From: Clostridia bacterium
GTDB lineage: Bacteria; Bacillota; Clostridia; TANB77; CAG-508
DNA: 35,464 nucleotides
Direction of reading: 5' to 3'
Assembly: GCA_017510245.1 (NCBI GenBank)
Contig: JAFWNQ010000019.1
Span: 1-35,464, forward strand
Made by a program: the position numbers and the translations under genes. Every line of letters begins with the position of its first letter. Within the stretch, counting starts at the first letter, position 1. Below, piece by piece: positions 1 through 9,203 of this stretch. The notes beneath the pieces were generated by a model. The model was not told the origin of the DNA. It did not search any database and saw only the letters and a program-made list of their open reading frames with translations.

Positions 1-167
1 GCTTTTCTTTGCTGTTGCTCTGGATCTCTATTTCTTTTATATCTTTTTACTGCTTTTCTTCCTACTTGCTTTGCCTTTTCTTTTGCTCTTCTCCCTGCTT
101 CTTTTTCTTCTTCGTCAGCTTGCTTTAGTGTTACATCATCTCTCTCTTCATTTTCCTCTTTATCTAT
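1..167 (-). CDS. Partial charged protein at the left edge, start codon unusual
   Basis: An open frame enters from the left edge and gives about 55 residues that are very rich in Glu, Lys, Arg and Gln, beginning KIDKEENEERDDV. It lies 45 bases downstream of the VirB6-like gene and is preceded by a very strong ribosome binding site (AAAAGGAGGTGA, 174-185). No ATG, GTG or TTG exists in this frame after the upstream in-frame stop. The codon at normal spacing from the ribosome binding site is ATA (165-167). The nearby ATG at 172-174 overlaps the ribosome binding site and is out of frame, meeting a stop within four codons. Either a rare ATA start is used or one base is wrong in the A5 run at 167-171; with A4, that ATG would be in frame. 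The function is not recognised. Position suggests another T4SS-operon member. Confidence 0.55.
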   Translation of the reverse strand, partial: MDKEENEERDDVTLKQADEEEKEAGRRAKEKAKQVGRKAVKRYKRNRDPEQQQRK

Positions 168-170
168 TTT

Positions 171-185
171 TCATCACCTCCTTTT
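171..185 (-). promoter_or_regulatory. Strong Shine-Dalgarno that places the left-edge start
   Basis: AAAAGGAGGTGA is nearly fully complementary to the 16S 3' end. It sits six bases before an ATA codon and overlaps the only nearby ATG, so it supports translation starting at 167 in the frame of the charged protein. Confidence 0.6.
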
Positions 186-212
186 AGTTGGAGTAAATTT
201 ATTTAATAATTA

Positions 213-2618
213 CTATTCATTATCTACTGGAGGTTGGTTGCCATCACCAGCTTCTCCATTTCCTCTATCATTTCCACCATCATCAGATTGCGAACCGTGG
301 TCTGTTGATGCTCCATCTTGACTATCTCTTTCTACATCAGGATCTGCTTGAGGTATTGGCATTGATGCAGGAGTTTGTGTTCCTCCATTATCTGCTCCAC
401 CGTCTTGCTGTGGTGGAGTTTGACTTCCTCCTCTATTTCCTCCAGAACTTCTAGTATCTGGTTCATGACTACCAGAATCACTACTTGATGGCGCAGTTCC
501 ATCTGCATTTGATGCATCTGGTATATTTGGATTTATAGGAATTTGTGGCGTTGTAGGTTGTCCACCTTGACCACCATTTCCAGTATTTCCTCTTCCATTT
601 GAGTATCCATTTCCACCAGAGTTACCTCTTCTTCCAGCAGATGATGTTCTTGCTCTATTATCTGATGCTGTTCTATTCATAAAGCTTTCCCATCTATCTC
701 GAAGACTGCCAACATATCTTGTAGCTGCCATCTGCTCTGTGATTTCTCCATCTTTTATTCCTTGAATAACTTTGCGAACACTCTTTAAACTCTTCTTTTC
801 ATCTTCTCCACTCTTTATATAATTGTTTTGCATATTTATTAAAGCATCTCTTAAAGCTCTTTCTTCTGCTGTTACTGCTTGTCTTGATCCCATCAAGAAT
901 TCCATTCCAAGTTCACCAATTTCATCATCACTAATATTTTCTCCCATAGCTTCTCTTTGAGCTCTATAATCATTAAAAGCTCTAGCTACTTCTTTTTTGT
1001 AATGACTTGAAGTTAAACGTCCAGACGTTTTTCCTCCATATCCTAAAAATGCACCAGCACCAGCTGCGGCACCTAAAATTGTTTGTTTTAAGTCTCCTGA
1101 AGCACCTCCAAATGCCAATCCTAAACCTAATCCCAATGCTGCCGCATTTCCTTTTATTAACACGTCAGCTGCTTTGCTTCCAACTTTTCTAGCTGTAGAA
1201 CCTGCTCTTTGTCTCCTTGTACCACCAGTATTCGAGTCTGGTGTCATTCCAGTATTAGGTCTAGACGCTGTTTCTCCTCTTTCTGAATCACTATTGCCAG
1301 AATTACTATTGCCAGAATCACTATTGCCTGTTCTACTTGTTCTTGTATCAGCTGAAGAACTTCCTTCATCTCTACCTTCTGATATTCCTGTTGAATTTCC
1401 TCCTGAATTTGTATCTGGTGGTAATGCAGGTCCATTGTCTCCTGCTTTTGGAATTTTAACTTTATCAGATGAACCTCCTCCATCATCTCCAAACATTTTT
1501 CTTCCTGCAGAGCCAAGGGTTCTAAATGCCGCATACGTCATACCTGCAGCTGCAACTGTATCTGCCATACTTTCTGATTGGAAATGGAAGATATGCTTAA
1601 TTATCTTCTCTGATGATACTAAGAATATTAGCATCGAAATTGCAATTACAGCAGACTTAAAGTCTTTACTTGACTGCAAAGTTTCTAAAGATGTAGAACA
1701 AAGTGCTAAGTAAGTTACGCATTGAAATGGTTGTATCAAAATATTATATGTAAATTCTTTTAGCCAATGGTTTAATGCTTGTGATCTTCCATCCCCCATT
1801 TTATCAATTGAATATGTTACTGTTACTAAAGGTGCAATAATAATTAAAAATCCAATTGTAATCATACGTTTTATATAAGATAGTAAGAACACTAAAGTAA
1901 TGGCTTGTAGCATAAGGTAGATAACTGCTGCTGCAAAAGTTGAAGCAAATCCATTTTCAGCACCGTTTGCTAAGCCTAATGTCAAAACATTTATAGCACT
2001 AAAATCACCTAATGCATAACTCCTAAAATCATTAGTTACTTCTAGCAGATTTTGATTTTTAACATTATTAGCTATAGTTTCAACAATAGTATTATTAACT
2101 TCTATAATCAACACCATGATAAAGTGTAGAATAAATAGCAAACACACACTTGTAATCCAATCAATTAGCATTTGTTTATATTTTGCTCTATCCTCTGCAA
2201 TTGTACTTAACGCCATTCTAATTCCTACATACAAAGCAACAATTACTAGTAGTACTGCAGATAAGTTTCTTACTCCAAGATACCATCCAGCAACATTTTC
2301 TCTAATAGCTTTAATTGAATCATCTGCAATATTAAAATCAAAGAAATTAATATCAGTAATATCTAATTTATTAAATAGAATATCTTGAACAGTTACCCCT
2401 TTTAAGCCTTTCCCTGTAAAAAAACCCAGAAGTATTCTAATTGCTTCTCCTACTGCTATTAAAAAGAATTTTGGAATTAATAGAAATAGTCCAGCAACAC
2501 CATCTGCCGCATCACCAATTATATCTGCATAAACCGCTTTATTCCCAAATATTAGTCCAATAATGATTAGTACAAGTATAATAATAGATATCCTAATCGT
2601 TTTCCTCTTTTTATTCAT
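213..2618 (-). CDS. VirB6/TrbL-like T4SS membrane protein with low-complexity tail
   Basis: 801 aa. An N-terminal hydrophobic segment (about 9-31) is followed by several membrane helices up to about residue 340. The block WYLGVRNLSAVLLVIVALYV (112-131) and the motif IDKMGDGRSQALNHW (271-285) recur in the two other VirB6-like proteins of this operon (2632-5271 and 10403-11572), so all three are paralogs. VirB6/TrbL proteins form the inner-membrane channel platform of T4SS; that role is inferred from the topology and from the VirB4 and PrgI neighbours. From about residue 375 the protein is Gly/Ser/Asn/Asp/Gln-rich and disordered-looking. It is interrupted by a less biased stretch (about 470-650) with a short Gly/Ala-rich hydrophobic part. 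The ribosome binding site AGGAG overlaps the end of the upstream gene, which indicates an operon. The paralogy is clear; the exact family name is less certain. Confidence 0.75.
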   Translation of the reverse strand: MNKKRKTIRISIIILVLIIIGLIFGNKAVYADIIGDAADGVAGLFLLIPKFFLIAVGEAIRILLGFFTGKGLKGVTVQDILFNKLDITDINFFDFNIADDSIKAIRENVAGWYLGVRNLSAVLLVIVALYVGIRMALSTIAEDRAKYKQMLIDWITSVCLLFILHFIMVLIIEVNNTIVETIANNVKNQNLLEVTNDFRSYALGDFSAINVLTLGLANGAENGFASTFAAAVIYLMLQAITLVFLLSYIKRMITIGFLIIIAPLVTVTYSIDKMGDGRSQALNHWLKEFTYNILIQPFQCVTYLALCSTSLETLQSSKDFKSAVIAISMLIFLVSSEKIIKHIFHFQSESMADTVAAAGMTYAAFRTLGSAGRKMFGDDGGGSSDKVKIPKAGDNGPALPPDTNSGGNSTGISEGRDEGSSSADTRTSRTGNSDSGNSNSGNSDSERGETASRPNTGMTPDSNTGGTRRQRAGSTARKVGSKAADVLIKGNAAALGLGLGLAFGGASGDLKQTILGAAAGAGAFLGYGGKTSGRLTSSHYKKEVARAFNDYRAQREAMGENISDDEIGELGMEFLMGSRQAVTAEERALRDALINMQNNYIKSGEDEKKSLKSVRKVIQGIKDGEITEQMAATRYVGSLRDRWESFMNRTASDNRARTSSAGRRGNSGGNGYSNGRGNTGNGGQGGQPTTPQIPINPNIPDASNADGTAPSSSDSGSHEPDTRSSGGNRGGSQTPPQQDGGADNGGTQTPASMPIPQADPDVERDSQDGASTDHGSQSDDGGNDRGNGEAGDGNQPPVDNE
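1284..1328. repeat. Three 15-bp tandem repeats inside a T4SS gene
   Basis: Three consecutive 15-base units (1284-1298, 1299-1313, 1314-1328) differ at only one or two bases. On the minus strand they encode GNSDS-GNSNS-GNSDS in the low-complexity tail of the VirB6-like protein. In-frame length change by slippage is plausible here. Confidence 0.8.
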
Positions 2619-2631
2619 TTTTCTCTCCTAA

Positions 2632-5271
2632 TTATAAACTATCTATAAATTTATTAACATCTACAACTTTACCTTCGCTGTCTTCTTTGTTTTCTTCTTT
2701 TGTATTTGTATCTTTAATATTATCTAGAGCTTTAACTATTTTTGCAAATTTATTATCTACTTTCGTTTCAATTACTGCATCTTCAATTGCTTCTGCAATA
2801 TCACCAAAACTATATGTAATTTTGCCTTTTCTCTTTCTTCTTCTTCGTCTATTAGAATCTTCTTCGTCGTCTTCGTCTTCATCGTCATTTTCATTTCTTC
2901 TTCGTCTTCTTCTTTCTTCTCTAGTAGCCTCATCTTCATCTGCTGTACTTTCTGCATCTTCGACTTCAACGTCAGAATCAACTCCTATAGTTGTATCGAT
3001 ATCGCCATTGTCTTGTTGTGTTCTTTCTTCAGGTCTCCTTCTAGTTTCTTCTCTATCATCTTCTTGAGCCTGTCTTTCTCTTCTTTTTTGATCATCTTCC
3101 TCTTCAATTGTTATTTGTTGTAAGGTTACAATTGCTTTCTCCTTAATTGCCTGTCGTTCCTCTTGTGTAATATCTCCTGGTATTCCGTCAACTATTGAGG
3201 AAATTATATCTTCTACAGTTGAGTCATCAATTTCTCTTATATTTTTTCTTACCATATATTCGTGTATTTTGTATGTTAAGTAGTATTGATTAATATTATA
3301 TGTATTAACTTGTTTAATTTGATTGATAGCTTGTTGTCTCTCTTCAACTGTCAAAGTATCTAGTTGTTGTTCAATGAAATCTCTATCATGGTCTGCGCTT
3401 ATAATTGAATGTACAACATCATCTAAATGCTCATTTGTGTCTTTAGTTTTTTCAACAAACTTGACAGCTGCCCTTCTGCTTCCAACAATTCTACTTACTG
3501 AATCAGAAAAAATAGCTAATCCAGCTTTTGGTTCTTGAACCATAATTGGTACTAGAAATACTCCTTCCGAAATACCAAATCCAATATCTTTAATAATTTT
3601 AAATCCACTCTTGAATGTTCTCTTTCTTGTTGAACGCTTTAGTTTAAGTAAATGACGTGCATTGACACCTTCCATATCTTTTCTTCTAGCTATTTTTCTA
3701 ATCTTAAATGTTTCATTAATTTTTCCTCTAATCATACCTACTTCAATTGGATTGCCATCTGCATCTATATCTGGAGTAATAAACAAATCATCGATATCAT
3801 CAAGATGATCCGTAATGCTTTCCTCTATTGATTCTCTTATGCTTCCTCCGGTAGCATCATCAATTGCATCTGTTGCTTTAAGATATCCTTTATAAATTTC
3901 ATTTTTAGCAAATCTTCCTGCTTGTAAGCTAACCTCATCAACTGCACCAATGAATCTTTTAGTAGCATTATAAGTTAAGTAAACTCCAGATAATTGTTGT
4001 CTTGGTTTAAATGGTTTTAACATCTCTCTAATGTCACCTGGATTAAATTCAAATTTAAATATGTTCGCAAATAACGCATCTGCTGATAATATAAAGTTTA
4101 GGAAAAATAATGCAATAAAGAATCCATGTAGATCATCTAATGCAATTTTTAAGGCATTTTCTACAAATGCAACATAAAGCAATGCATGGATTGACTGTAT
4201 AAAAACTGATGTAAAAAATCTTTGTAACCAATTTGAAACCATATGGCTCCCTTTTCCCGAAGCACTTTCAATAGCATATCTTATAAGCACTAGCGGTGCT
4301 AATATAATTAGCATCATTACAGTAAATAATCTCTTAAAATATGCCCATATAAATCTTAGCCACATTAACAATAATGTTAAATAAAGAATTGTAGCTGGAA
4401 CACCAATTTTCCATGGAACCTCAAGTGCTCTTGTTTTTATTGTAGCATATATAGATCCTTCATCTTCATTTATTTTTTTAAATGTAGTTACAAATAATTC
4501 ATTGAAATATATAATCACATAAATTATAACATTAATCATTAATGTTAGTATCAAACTTTTTAGCCAGCCCAATAACATTTCTTTATAATGAGCTTTTTCA
4601 CTCGCAACTGCTGAAATTGCAATTCTAATTCCATAATATATAATAAGTATAACAAGTGATACCAAAGTTACATTTCTAAATGATACAAACCAAACCGCAA
4701 CTAGTTTTCTAATAATTCCTATTGGGCTATCTTCCTTTACTTCTTTTCCTCCAGCAGTATCAGAAAATACATTTATATCAAAAATAGGAACCTCATTAAA
4801 AATAATTTTTTCTATTGTATATGGCTCTATATCATCTGTTCCCTCTATATAATCATATAAAGTTTTATTCGAACCTAATTTTTTTACTATTTTTTTGTAT
4901 AATTCTGTAGCATTTTTGTTTTCATCTTTCTTTAATTCATCCTCTGTTTTGTAGTATTCTTTTGCACCTAATTCTTTTGCTTTTGAATTATCTGCATCTG
5001 TCTTTAATATCCATTTTTTTTCTTTTTCAGAAAGCATAGGATTCTGTAAATATTGAACTACATGTACTTCACCTTTATCATCATAGTATAAATAAAAATA
5101 CGAATCAACATCTATACCTTTATTATCAATAACTGCTACACCTATTCCCTTTTCTTTCTTTTGTTTTTTATCTACATAGTCAGTATTATAGGCAAAAACT
5201 TTACTATATGAAATTGATAGCATTGTTATAATAAATAATATACTTGCTATAAATCTTATTGTTTTATTCAT
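2632..5271 (-). CDS. VirB6/TrbL-like T4SS protein with long charged cytoplasmic tail
   Basis: 879 aa. A signal-like hydrophobic N-terminus (about 8-28) is followed by a roughly 130-residue charged, probably external region, then five or more membrane helices. The core carries the operon's VirB6 signature: WFVSFRNVTLVSLVILIIYY, then APLVLIRYAIES, then NWLQRFFTSVFIQ. It lacks the GDGR element present in the two sister proteins. The last 450 residues are hydrophilic. Near the end, a polyampholyte stretch alternates Arg runs with an Asp/Glu run (ENDDEDEDDEEDSNRRRRRK). A channel-platform role is inferred from paralogy. The large tail may dock cytoplasmic partners, but nothing in the sequence proves this. 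It lies between the second NlpC/P60 gene and the third VirB6-like gene, with gaps of only 13-30 bases. Confidence 0.72.
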   Translation of the reverse strand: MNKTIRFIASILFIITMLSISYSKVFAYNTDYVDKKQKKEKGIGVAVIDNKGIDVDSYFYLYYDDKGEVHVVQYLQNPMLSEKEKKWILKTDADNSKAKELGAKEYYKTEDELKKDENKNATELYKKIVKKLGSNKTLYDYIEGTDDIEPYTIEKIIFNEVPIFDINVFSDTAGGKEVKEDSPIGIIRKLVAVWFVSFRNVTLVSLVILIIYYGIRIAISAVASEKAHYKEMLLGWLKSLILTLMINVIIYVIIYFNELFVTTFKKINEDEGSIYATIKTRALEVPWKIGVPATILYLTLLLMWLRFIWAYFKRLFTVMMLIILAPLVLIRYAIESASGKGSHMVSNWLQRFFTSVFIQSIHALLYVAFVENALKIALDDLHGFFIALFFLNFILSADALFANIFKFEFNPGDIREMLKPFKPRQQLSGVYLTYNATKRFIGAVDEVSLQAGRFAKNEIYKGYLKATDAIDDATGGSIRESIEESITDHLDDIDDLFITPDIDADGNPIEVGMIRGKINETFKIRKIARRKDMEGVNARHLLKLKRSTRKRTFKSGFKIIKDIGFGISEGVFLVPIMVQEPKAGLAIFSDSVSRIVGSRRAAVKFVEKTKDTNEHLDDVVHSIISADHDRDFIEQQLDTLTVEERQQAINQIKQVNTYNINQYYLTYKIHEYMVRKNIREIDDSTVEDIISSIVDGIPGDITQEERQAIKEKAIVTLQQITIEEEDDQKRRERQAQEDDREETRRRPEERTQQDNGDIDTTIGVDSDVEVEDAESTADEDEATREERRRRRRNENDDEDEDDEEDSNRRRRRKRKGKITYSFGDIAEAIEDAVIETKVDNKFAKIVKALDNIKDTNTKEENKEDSEGKVVDVNKFIDSL

Positions 5272-5300
5272 ATGCTATCTACTCCTTTCATCATTCTATA

Positions 5301-6755
5301 TTATTCTCCTTCAATAAATTTTAAAGATGCATCAATTGCACTTTCAAATGTCATAGCCCATCCTAAAATTGATGTTTTTATTCCATTTGTTATCAATGCT
5401 ACTATAAAATCAACAAATTGAGAAAATAATGAGAATATCCATTCTCCAGCTTTTTTGGTTCCAGAATATGTCACTGTTTTAGGAGCTCCAGAAAACTGGA
5501 AATTCTGTTCATCTAGATTAACAGTAATATCATCAATTGGATAGTTAAATTCAGCATCCTGTCCTCCAGCACCGGCTCCTGCTAAATATGCGAAATTTGC
5601 ATTTCTTGCTGCTTCTTCAGTAATTCTTCCTACAATCCCTTGATAACCTCCATTCGAATTACAATCTTGTTCAGCTGAACCATAGAATAATCCTCCATAT
5701 TGGTCTCTATACATACCAATTGATTTTCCGTCACCAACATATATAGCTACGTGATGTCCCATTATTAAAACATCTCCTGGTTGACATTGACTAAGAGGTA
5801 CTGATACTTTTTCAAGTTCATCCCAATATACTCCCCATGGGTTATTGTTTGGTGGAACTACTGCACATGAAAAACGTTCTCCACCAATATTAACTGCATG
5901 GTGTAATGCAAAACTAACAAACCCAACACAGTCAAAAGCATAAGTAGTAGATTTATCACTATCTGAAACTGATTTTTCATAAGTAGGTCCTCTTACAGCA
6001 TCATCCCAGTTATATGTGCATTGACCTCTATGCTTATTATAAAAATCTATGCACCAAGCTGCTATAGTTTCTCCTGCTTCTTGTTGTGTGTGTCCAGTTC
6101 TAGGTGTAGTTTCTGAAGGTTTAAAAGAAGAACTTCCTGCTCCTACATTATCGGGATTTCCTACATAAATGCATGCATGCTGACTCAACTTTACAAGTAT
6201 ATCACCAGGCTTTAAATTATTTGGTGATGTTGTATATTCACCACCTCTCAAAGATTGAAACCCACAATTAGTAAAACTAACTTCCATAGTTGAAGGTGCA
6301 CCAATATCAACATTCTTTAAAGGTTCTTTGCTTAATTGATATCCTACTGCTCTTACTATCATTCCCGTAGATCCAGAGCAATCTGATGCACAAGGACTTT
6401 TTATTGCAGCAGGACTATAATTGTTAGCTTCTAATTGTTCAAGAAAAGTCATTCTCGATGGGTAAGTATTATTGTATCCAATATTGTCATTTCTAGCTGC
6501 TTCAACTGCTAGTTTTGCAATTCGGCTTGCAACAGTTGAATCAGGATGTCTTAAAACACAATCCCATCCCTTTGAATACCAATTTGTTAATACATACTCA
6601 TTTGCTTGGTCTCCCAATTCAGGATGTCCATTATTCCAGCTACAGTTACTAACCATTTGATTTCCATCAGCTTCAACTCTATTAATGTGAATTGTTCCCA
6701 TTAGTATCAGTATTATTAAATTTAAGCTTACTATTTTTTTTAGCTTATTTCTCAT
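5301..6755 (-). CDS. Two-module NlpC/P60-type cell-wall hydrolase with membrane tail
   Basis: 484 aa. A signal peptide (about 1-29) is followed by two NlpC/P60-like papain-fold modules in tandem. Module 1 has DCSG with Cys126 and a His in QHACIY (His193). Module 2 has FDCVGF with Cys276 and a His in GHHVAIYVGDG (His335). Both Cys-His pairs are intact, so both modules could be active. Such enzymes cut peptidoglycan stem peptides; T4SS operons of Gram-positives usually encode one to open the wall for the channel. Residues 406-483 form a tail with a hydrophobic segment (about 439-466) that is almost identical to the tail of the hydrolase at 8299-9168, differing at three positions. The enzyme is therefore probably membrane-held at the secretion complex. 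The ribosome binding site AAAGG is weakly spaced but acceptable. Confidence 0.8.
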   Translation of the reverse strand: MRNKLKKIVSLNLIILILMGTIHINRVEADGNQMVSNCSWNNGHPELGDQANEYVLTNWYSKGWDCVLRHPDSTVASRIAKLAVEAARNDNIGYNNTYPSRMTFLEQLEANNYSPAAIKSPCASDCSGSTGMIVRAVGYQLSKEPLKNVDIGAPSTMEVSFTNCGFQSLRGGEYTTSPNNLKPGDILVKLSQHACIYVGNPDNVGAGSSSFKPSETTPRTGHTQQEAGETIAAWCIDFYNKHRGQCTYNWDDAVRGPTYEKSVSDSDKSTTYAFDCVGFVSFALHHAVNIGGERFSCAVVPPNNNPWGVYWDELEKVSVPLSQCQPGDVLIMGHHVAIYVGDGKSIGMYRDQYGGLFYGSAEQDCNSNGGYQGIVGRITEEAARNANFAYLAGAGAGGQDAEFNYPIDDITVNLDEQNFQFSGAPKTVTYSGTKKAGEWIFSLFSQFVDFIVALITNGIKTSILGWAMTFESAIDASLKFIEGE

Positions 6756-6779
6756 TTAGATATTGCCTTTCATTTTACA

Positions 6780-8270
6780 CTATTCCATATCTATAGTATT
6801 TCCATCATAGTATATTGTTTTTCCTTCTACTTTTTCTATTTTACATTCGCCACTACTTGTTGCTATTTTCTTTTTTTCTTTTGTAATAGCATCATAATAA
6901 TATATTCCACTGTTTCTAACTCCATAAACAAATGCATTATCATTATATTCGTAAATGCTTGTTGGGCTATCTACATTAATTTCCGAGTCAAAATTTTCTT
7001 TGTTTTTCGAATAAATTTTATATTTCCCGTCTTTATATATTATTGTATAATTTTTTCCAAGTAAATATAGCGTATTAATTTCTTCTGGTCTCATATCAAA
7101 CTGAGGATTTCTTTTATTCTTATCCTCCATAACCCTGTACATTTCTTCTTCAAAAATTAAATTTGTGTCTAACTTTAATACAATTCCATTAGCTGTTTCC
7201 CTATTGTTTTTTATTTGGTCTATACTTATATCGTTCTTTATAAAACCTTTATAATTGCTATATATTTGAATTTGATTATGGTTTCCGATGCTAATTTTAA
7301 ATCCCCTATTTGGGTATGTTATATTTATTTGATTATTCTCATTTTCATATTTTGAATAATCGTTATATAAATCTGTTAATTCATTTATAAATGTCTTGTA
7401 ATCTCCATTATCAGAAAAATTCGTTAGTATCTTAGCAAATTTCTTATTTTCTTCTTCATCATATACATCTTTTTCGTATACAGATATTTCTCCATCATAG
7501 AAAAAAATGTAAAAATCTTTAGTTATATATCCAATTAATTCATAACTATTGTTCATATATATTGGGCTTCCAAGCTTATCCATTATTTGAGAATTCTCCA
7601 TATTAGTAGTAATTCCATCTACTATCTCTCCCCTATACTGTTTTGTAAAAACTAAATTGTATACTTTCGAATTAATTGTTCTAATCTTATATCCTTCATC
7701 AAAATAATAGTCATAGTTATCAAAAGAACTTTCTATAGTGTCATTTTTATTAATTGAGTTTTTCCTATTCCATTGAGTATTGATTAAATTATTCAATAAT
7801 TCTGCTTTAACACTAGTATCAATTTCATATTTTGACTCATCTATAGAATTTTGAATTACTTTTTGTTGTTTAATTTTTTTAAAATAGTTTTCTTCATTAT
7901 TAATTGTATATTTTATTTCATCATCATATTTTACCCTTATCACTAAGCTGTTTTTTTCATCTAATAATCGATAGCTACTTCCCTTAAATTTTGAAGCTGT
8001 AGAAGTAATTAATTTTTCATAATAGTTTTGATTTAATTGTCCATTCTCCTCTATAGGTTCCATTGAAATAAGAAGATAGATATCTTTTTTATAGCCAAGT
8101 TCCCCAGCTCTTTTCGTTTTATAATATGTAGAACCATATGATTCAATTATTCTTTTTATATTTAAAGATAGGTTTAATTCCACAATAATCTTAATGCCTA
8201 CAACTAATAATAAAATTAAACCTATTATTAATAAGATTTTTTTTTGATTCTTTTTGTTGTTTTTTTTCAC
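6780..8270 (-). CDS. Membrane-anchored extracellular protein, unknown family (copy 2)
   Basis: 496 aa from a GTG start, with GGAG six bases upstream. The N-terminus is MKKNNKKNQKK followed by one membrane helix (about 12-32). The rest is hydrophilic, Tyr/Asn/Lys-rich and presumably outside the cell. It is a clear paralog of 9204-10391: both have YYKTKRAGELGYKKDIYL-like starts, a DYYFDEGYKIRTINSKVYN block, then EIVDGITTNMENSQIMDKLG. The phrase around ITT(N/G)...I.(D/E)KLG.P loosely resembles the BamE/SmpA-type small-domain motif, which is weak evidence. The C-terminal 100 residues, rich in short Tyr/Lys strands, are absent from the shorter paralog. Each copy sits directly upstream of an NlpC/P60 gene, so a structural or regulatory partner of the hydrolase is a reasonable inference. 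The function is not recognised. Confidence 0.7.
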   Translation of the reverse strand: MKKNNKKNQKKILLIIGLILLLVVGIKIIVELNLSLNIKRIIESYGSTYYKTKRAGELGYKKDIYLLISMEPIEENGQLNQNYYEKLITSTASKFKGSSYRLLDEKNSLVIRVKYDDEIKYTINNEENYFKKIKQQKVIQNSIDESKYEIDTSVKAELLNNLINTQWNRKNSINKNDTIESSFDNYDYYFDEGYKIRTINSKVYNLVFTKQYRGEIVDGITTNMENSQIMDKLGSPIYMNNSYELIGYITKDFYIFFYDGEISVYEKDVYDEEENKKFAKILTNFSDNGDYKTFINELTDLYNDYSKYENENNQINITYPNRGFKISIGNHNQIQIYSNYKGFIKNDISIDQIKNNRETANGIVLKLDTNLIFEEEMYRVMEDKNKRNPQFDMRPEEINTLYLLGKNYTIIYKDGKYKIYSKNKENFDSEINVDSPTSIYEYNDNAFVYGVRNSGIYYYDAITKEKKKIATSSGECKIEKVEGKTIYYDGNTIDME

Positions 8271-8298
8271 AACATACTCCTTTTATAAACATTTCTAT

Positions 8299-9168
8299 TT
8301 AATTGTCGGCTCCTTCAATAAATTTTAAAGAAGAATCAATTGCCTTTTCAAAAGTCATTGCCCATCCTAAAATTGATGTTTTTATACCATTTGTTATCAG
8401 TGCAACTATGAAATCAACAAATTGTGAAAATAGTGAAAATATCCATTCTCCTGCCTTTTTTGTACCTGAATATGTAACTGTTTTTGGAGCACCTGCAAAT
8501 TGAAAATTTTGTTCATCCAAGTTCACTGTAATGTCATCTATTGGAAAAGCAGTAAAACCCTCAGCATCTCCAACATATATATTTGTATGATTTTGTTCAT
8601 TAAGAAGTACATCTCCAGGTTGCAAGTTAGCTGGATTGTCTGTATATTCTGCTCCACTTAACACTTGCCATCCATGAGCTTCAAAGTCTCCTCTCATGCT
8701 TCCTGTCCATCCCCACTCATCAATTGCTTTAAGTTCTTCATTATTTAAAATAAATCCAGCAGCTTTTACATTTGCACAAGTTGATCCAGAGCAATCTGCT
8801 TCACATGGAGTAGTAATTGCAGATGGATTATAGTTTACCCTTTCTAATTGTTCCCAATATGTATGCCTTTCTCCTTGATCATATCCAACCATATCATTAT
8901 TAGCTCCACTAACAGCTAGCTGTGCTATTGTCATTGCCGCATTAGAATCTTTGTACCTAAGCACATATTCTATTCCATAATTATACCAAGGCTTAACTGC
9001 ATACTCTCCACCTGTCTGATCTCCTGCTTGTCCTCCTGATATTCCTCCATTTTCATCTCCACCGCAGTTACTAACATTAGTTGCCCCAGCTACACTTAAG
9101 CAAAAACTGTTTATTAAAATAATTGAAATCAAAATAGTTATTGCTATTTTCCTTAAACATTTATTCAT
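8299..9168 (-). CDS. Single-module NlpC/P60-type cell-wall hydrolase with membrane tail
   Basis: About 289 aa. Of two nearby ATGs, the one at 9168 is eight bases from GAAAGG and is preferred over 9174. A signal peptide is followed by one NlpC/P60-like module with DCSG (Cys128 counted from the longer start) and His196 in NHTNIYVG. It is the counterpart of module 1 of the 484-aa hydrolase: both share YVLxxWYxxGxxxVLR, a TPCEADCSGST-like catalytic block and PGDxL. The second module is missing. The C-terminal tail begins FPIDDITVNLDEQNFQF and is nearly identical to that of the larger enzyme. It lies downstream of the paralog of 6780-8270, which shows that a gene pair was duplicated. A likely job is wall opening at the secretion apparatus. 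Confidence 0.8.
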   Translation of the reverse strand: MNKCLRKIAITILISIILINSFCLSVAGATNVSNCGGDENGGISGGQAGDQTGGEYAVKPWYNYGIEYVLRYKDSNAAMTIAQLAVSGANNDMVGYDQGERHTYWEQLERVNYNPSAITTPCEADCSGSTCANVKAAGFILNNEELKAIDEWGWTGSMRGDFEAHGWQVLSGAEYTDNPANLQPGDVLLNEQNHTNIYVGDAEGFTAFPIDDITVNLDEQNFQFAGAPKTVTYSGTKKAGEWIFSLFSQFVDFIVALITNGIKTSILGWAMTFEKAIDSSLKFIEGADN

Positions 9169-9203
9169 TAACATTACCTTTCATGTATCCTATATTAGTC
9201 GAC

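Noticed and set aside
1174-1713. Plus-strand open frame of 179 codons opposite the VirB6-like gene
   Set aside because: It lies wholly inside the opposite-strand gene, is a reflection of its Gly/Ser-rich codons, and has no ribosome binding site or promoter.
2687-3067. Plus-strand Ser/Leu-rich open frame of 126 codons
   Set aside because: It is the antisense shadow of the Glu/Arg-rich tail of the 879-aa protein.
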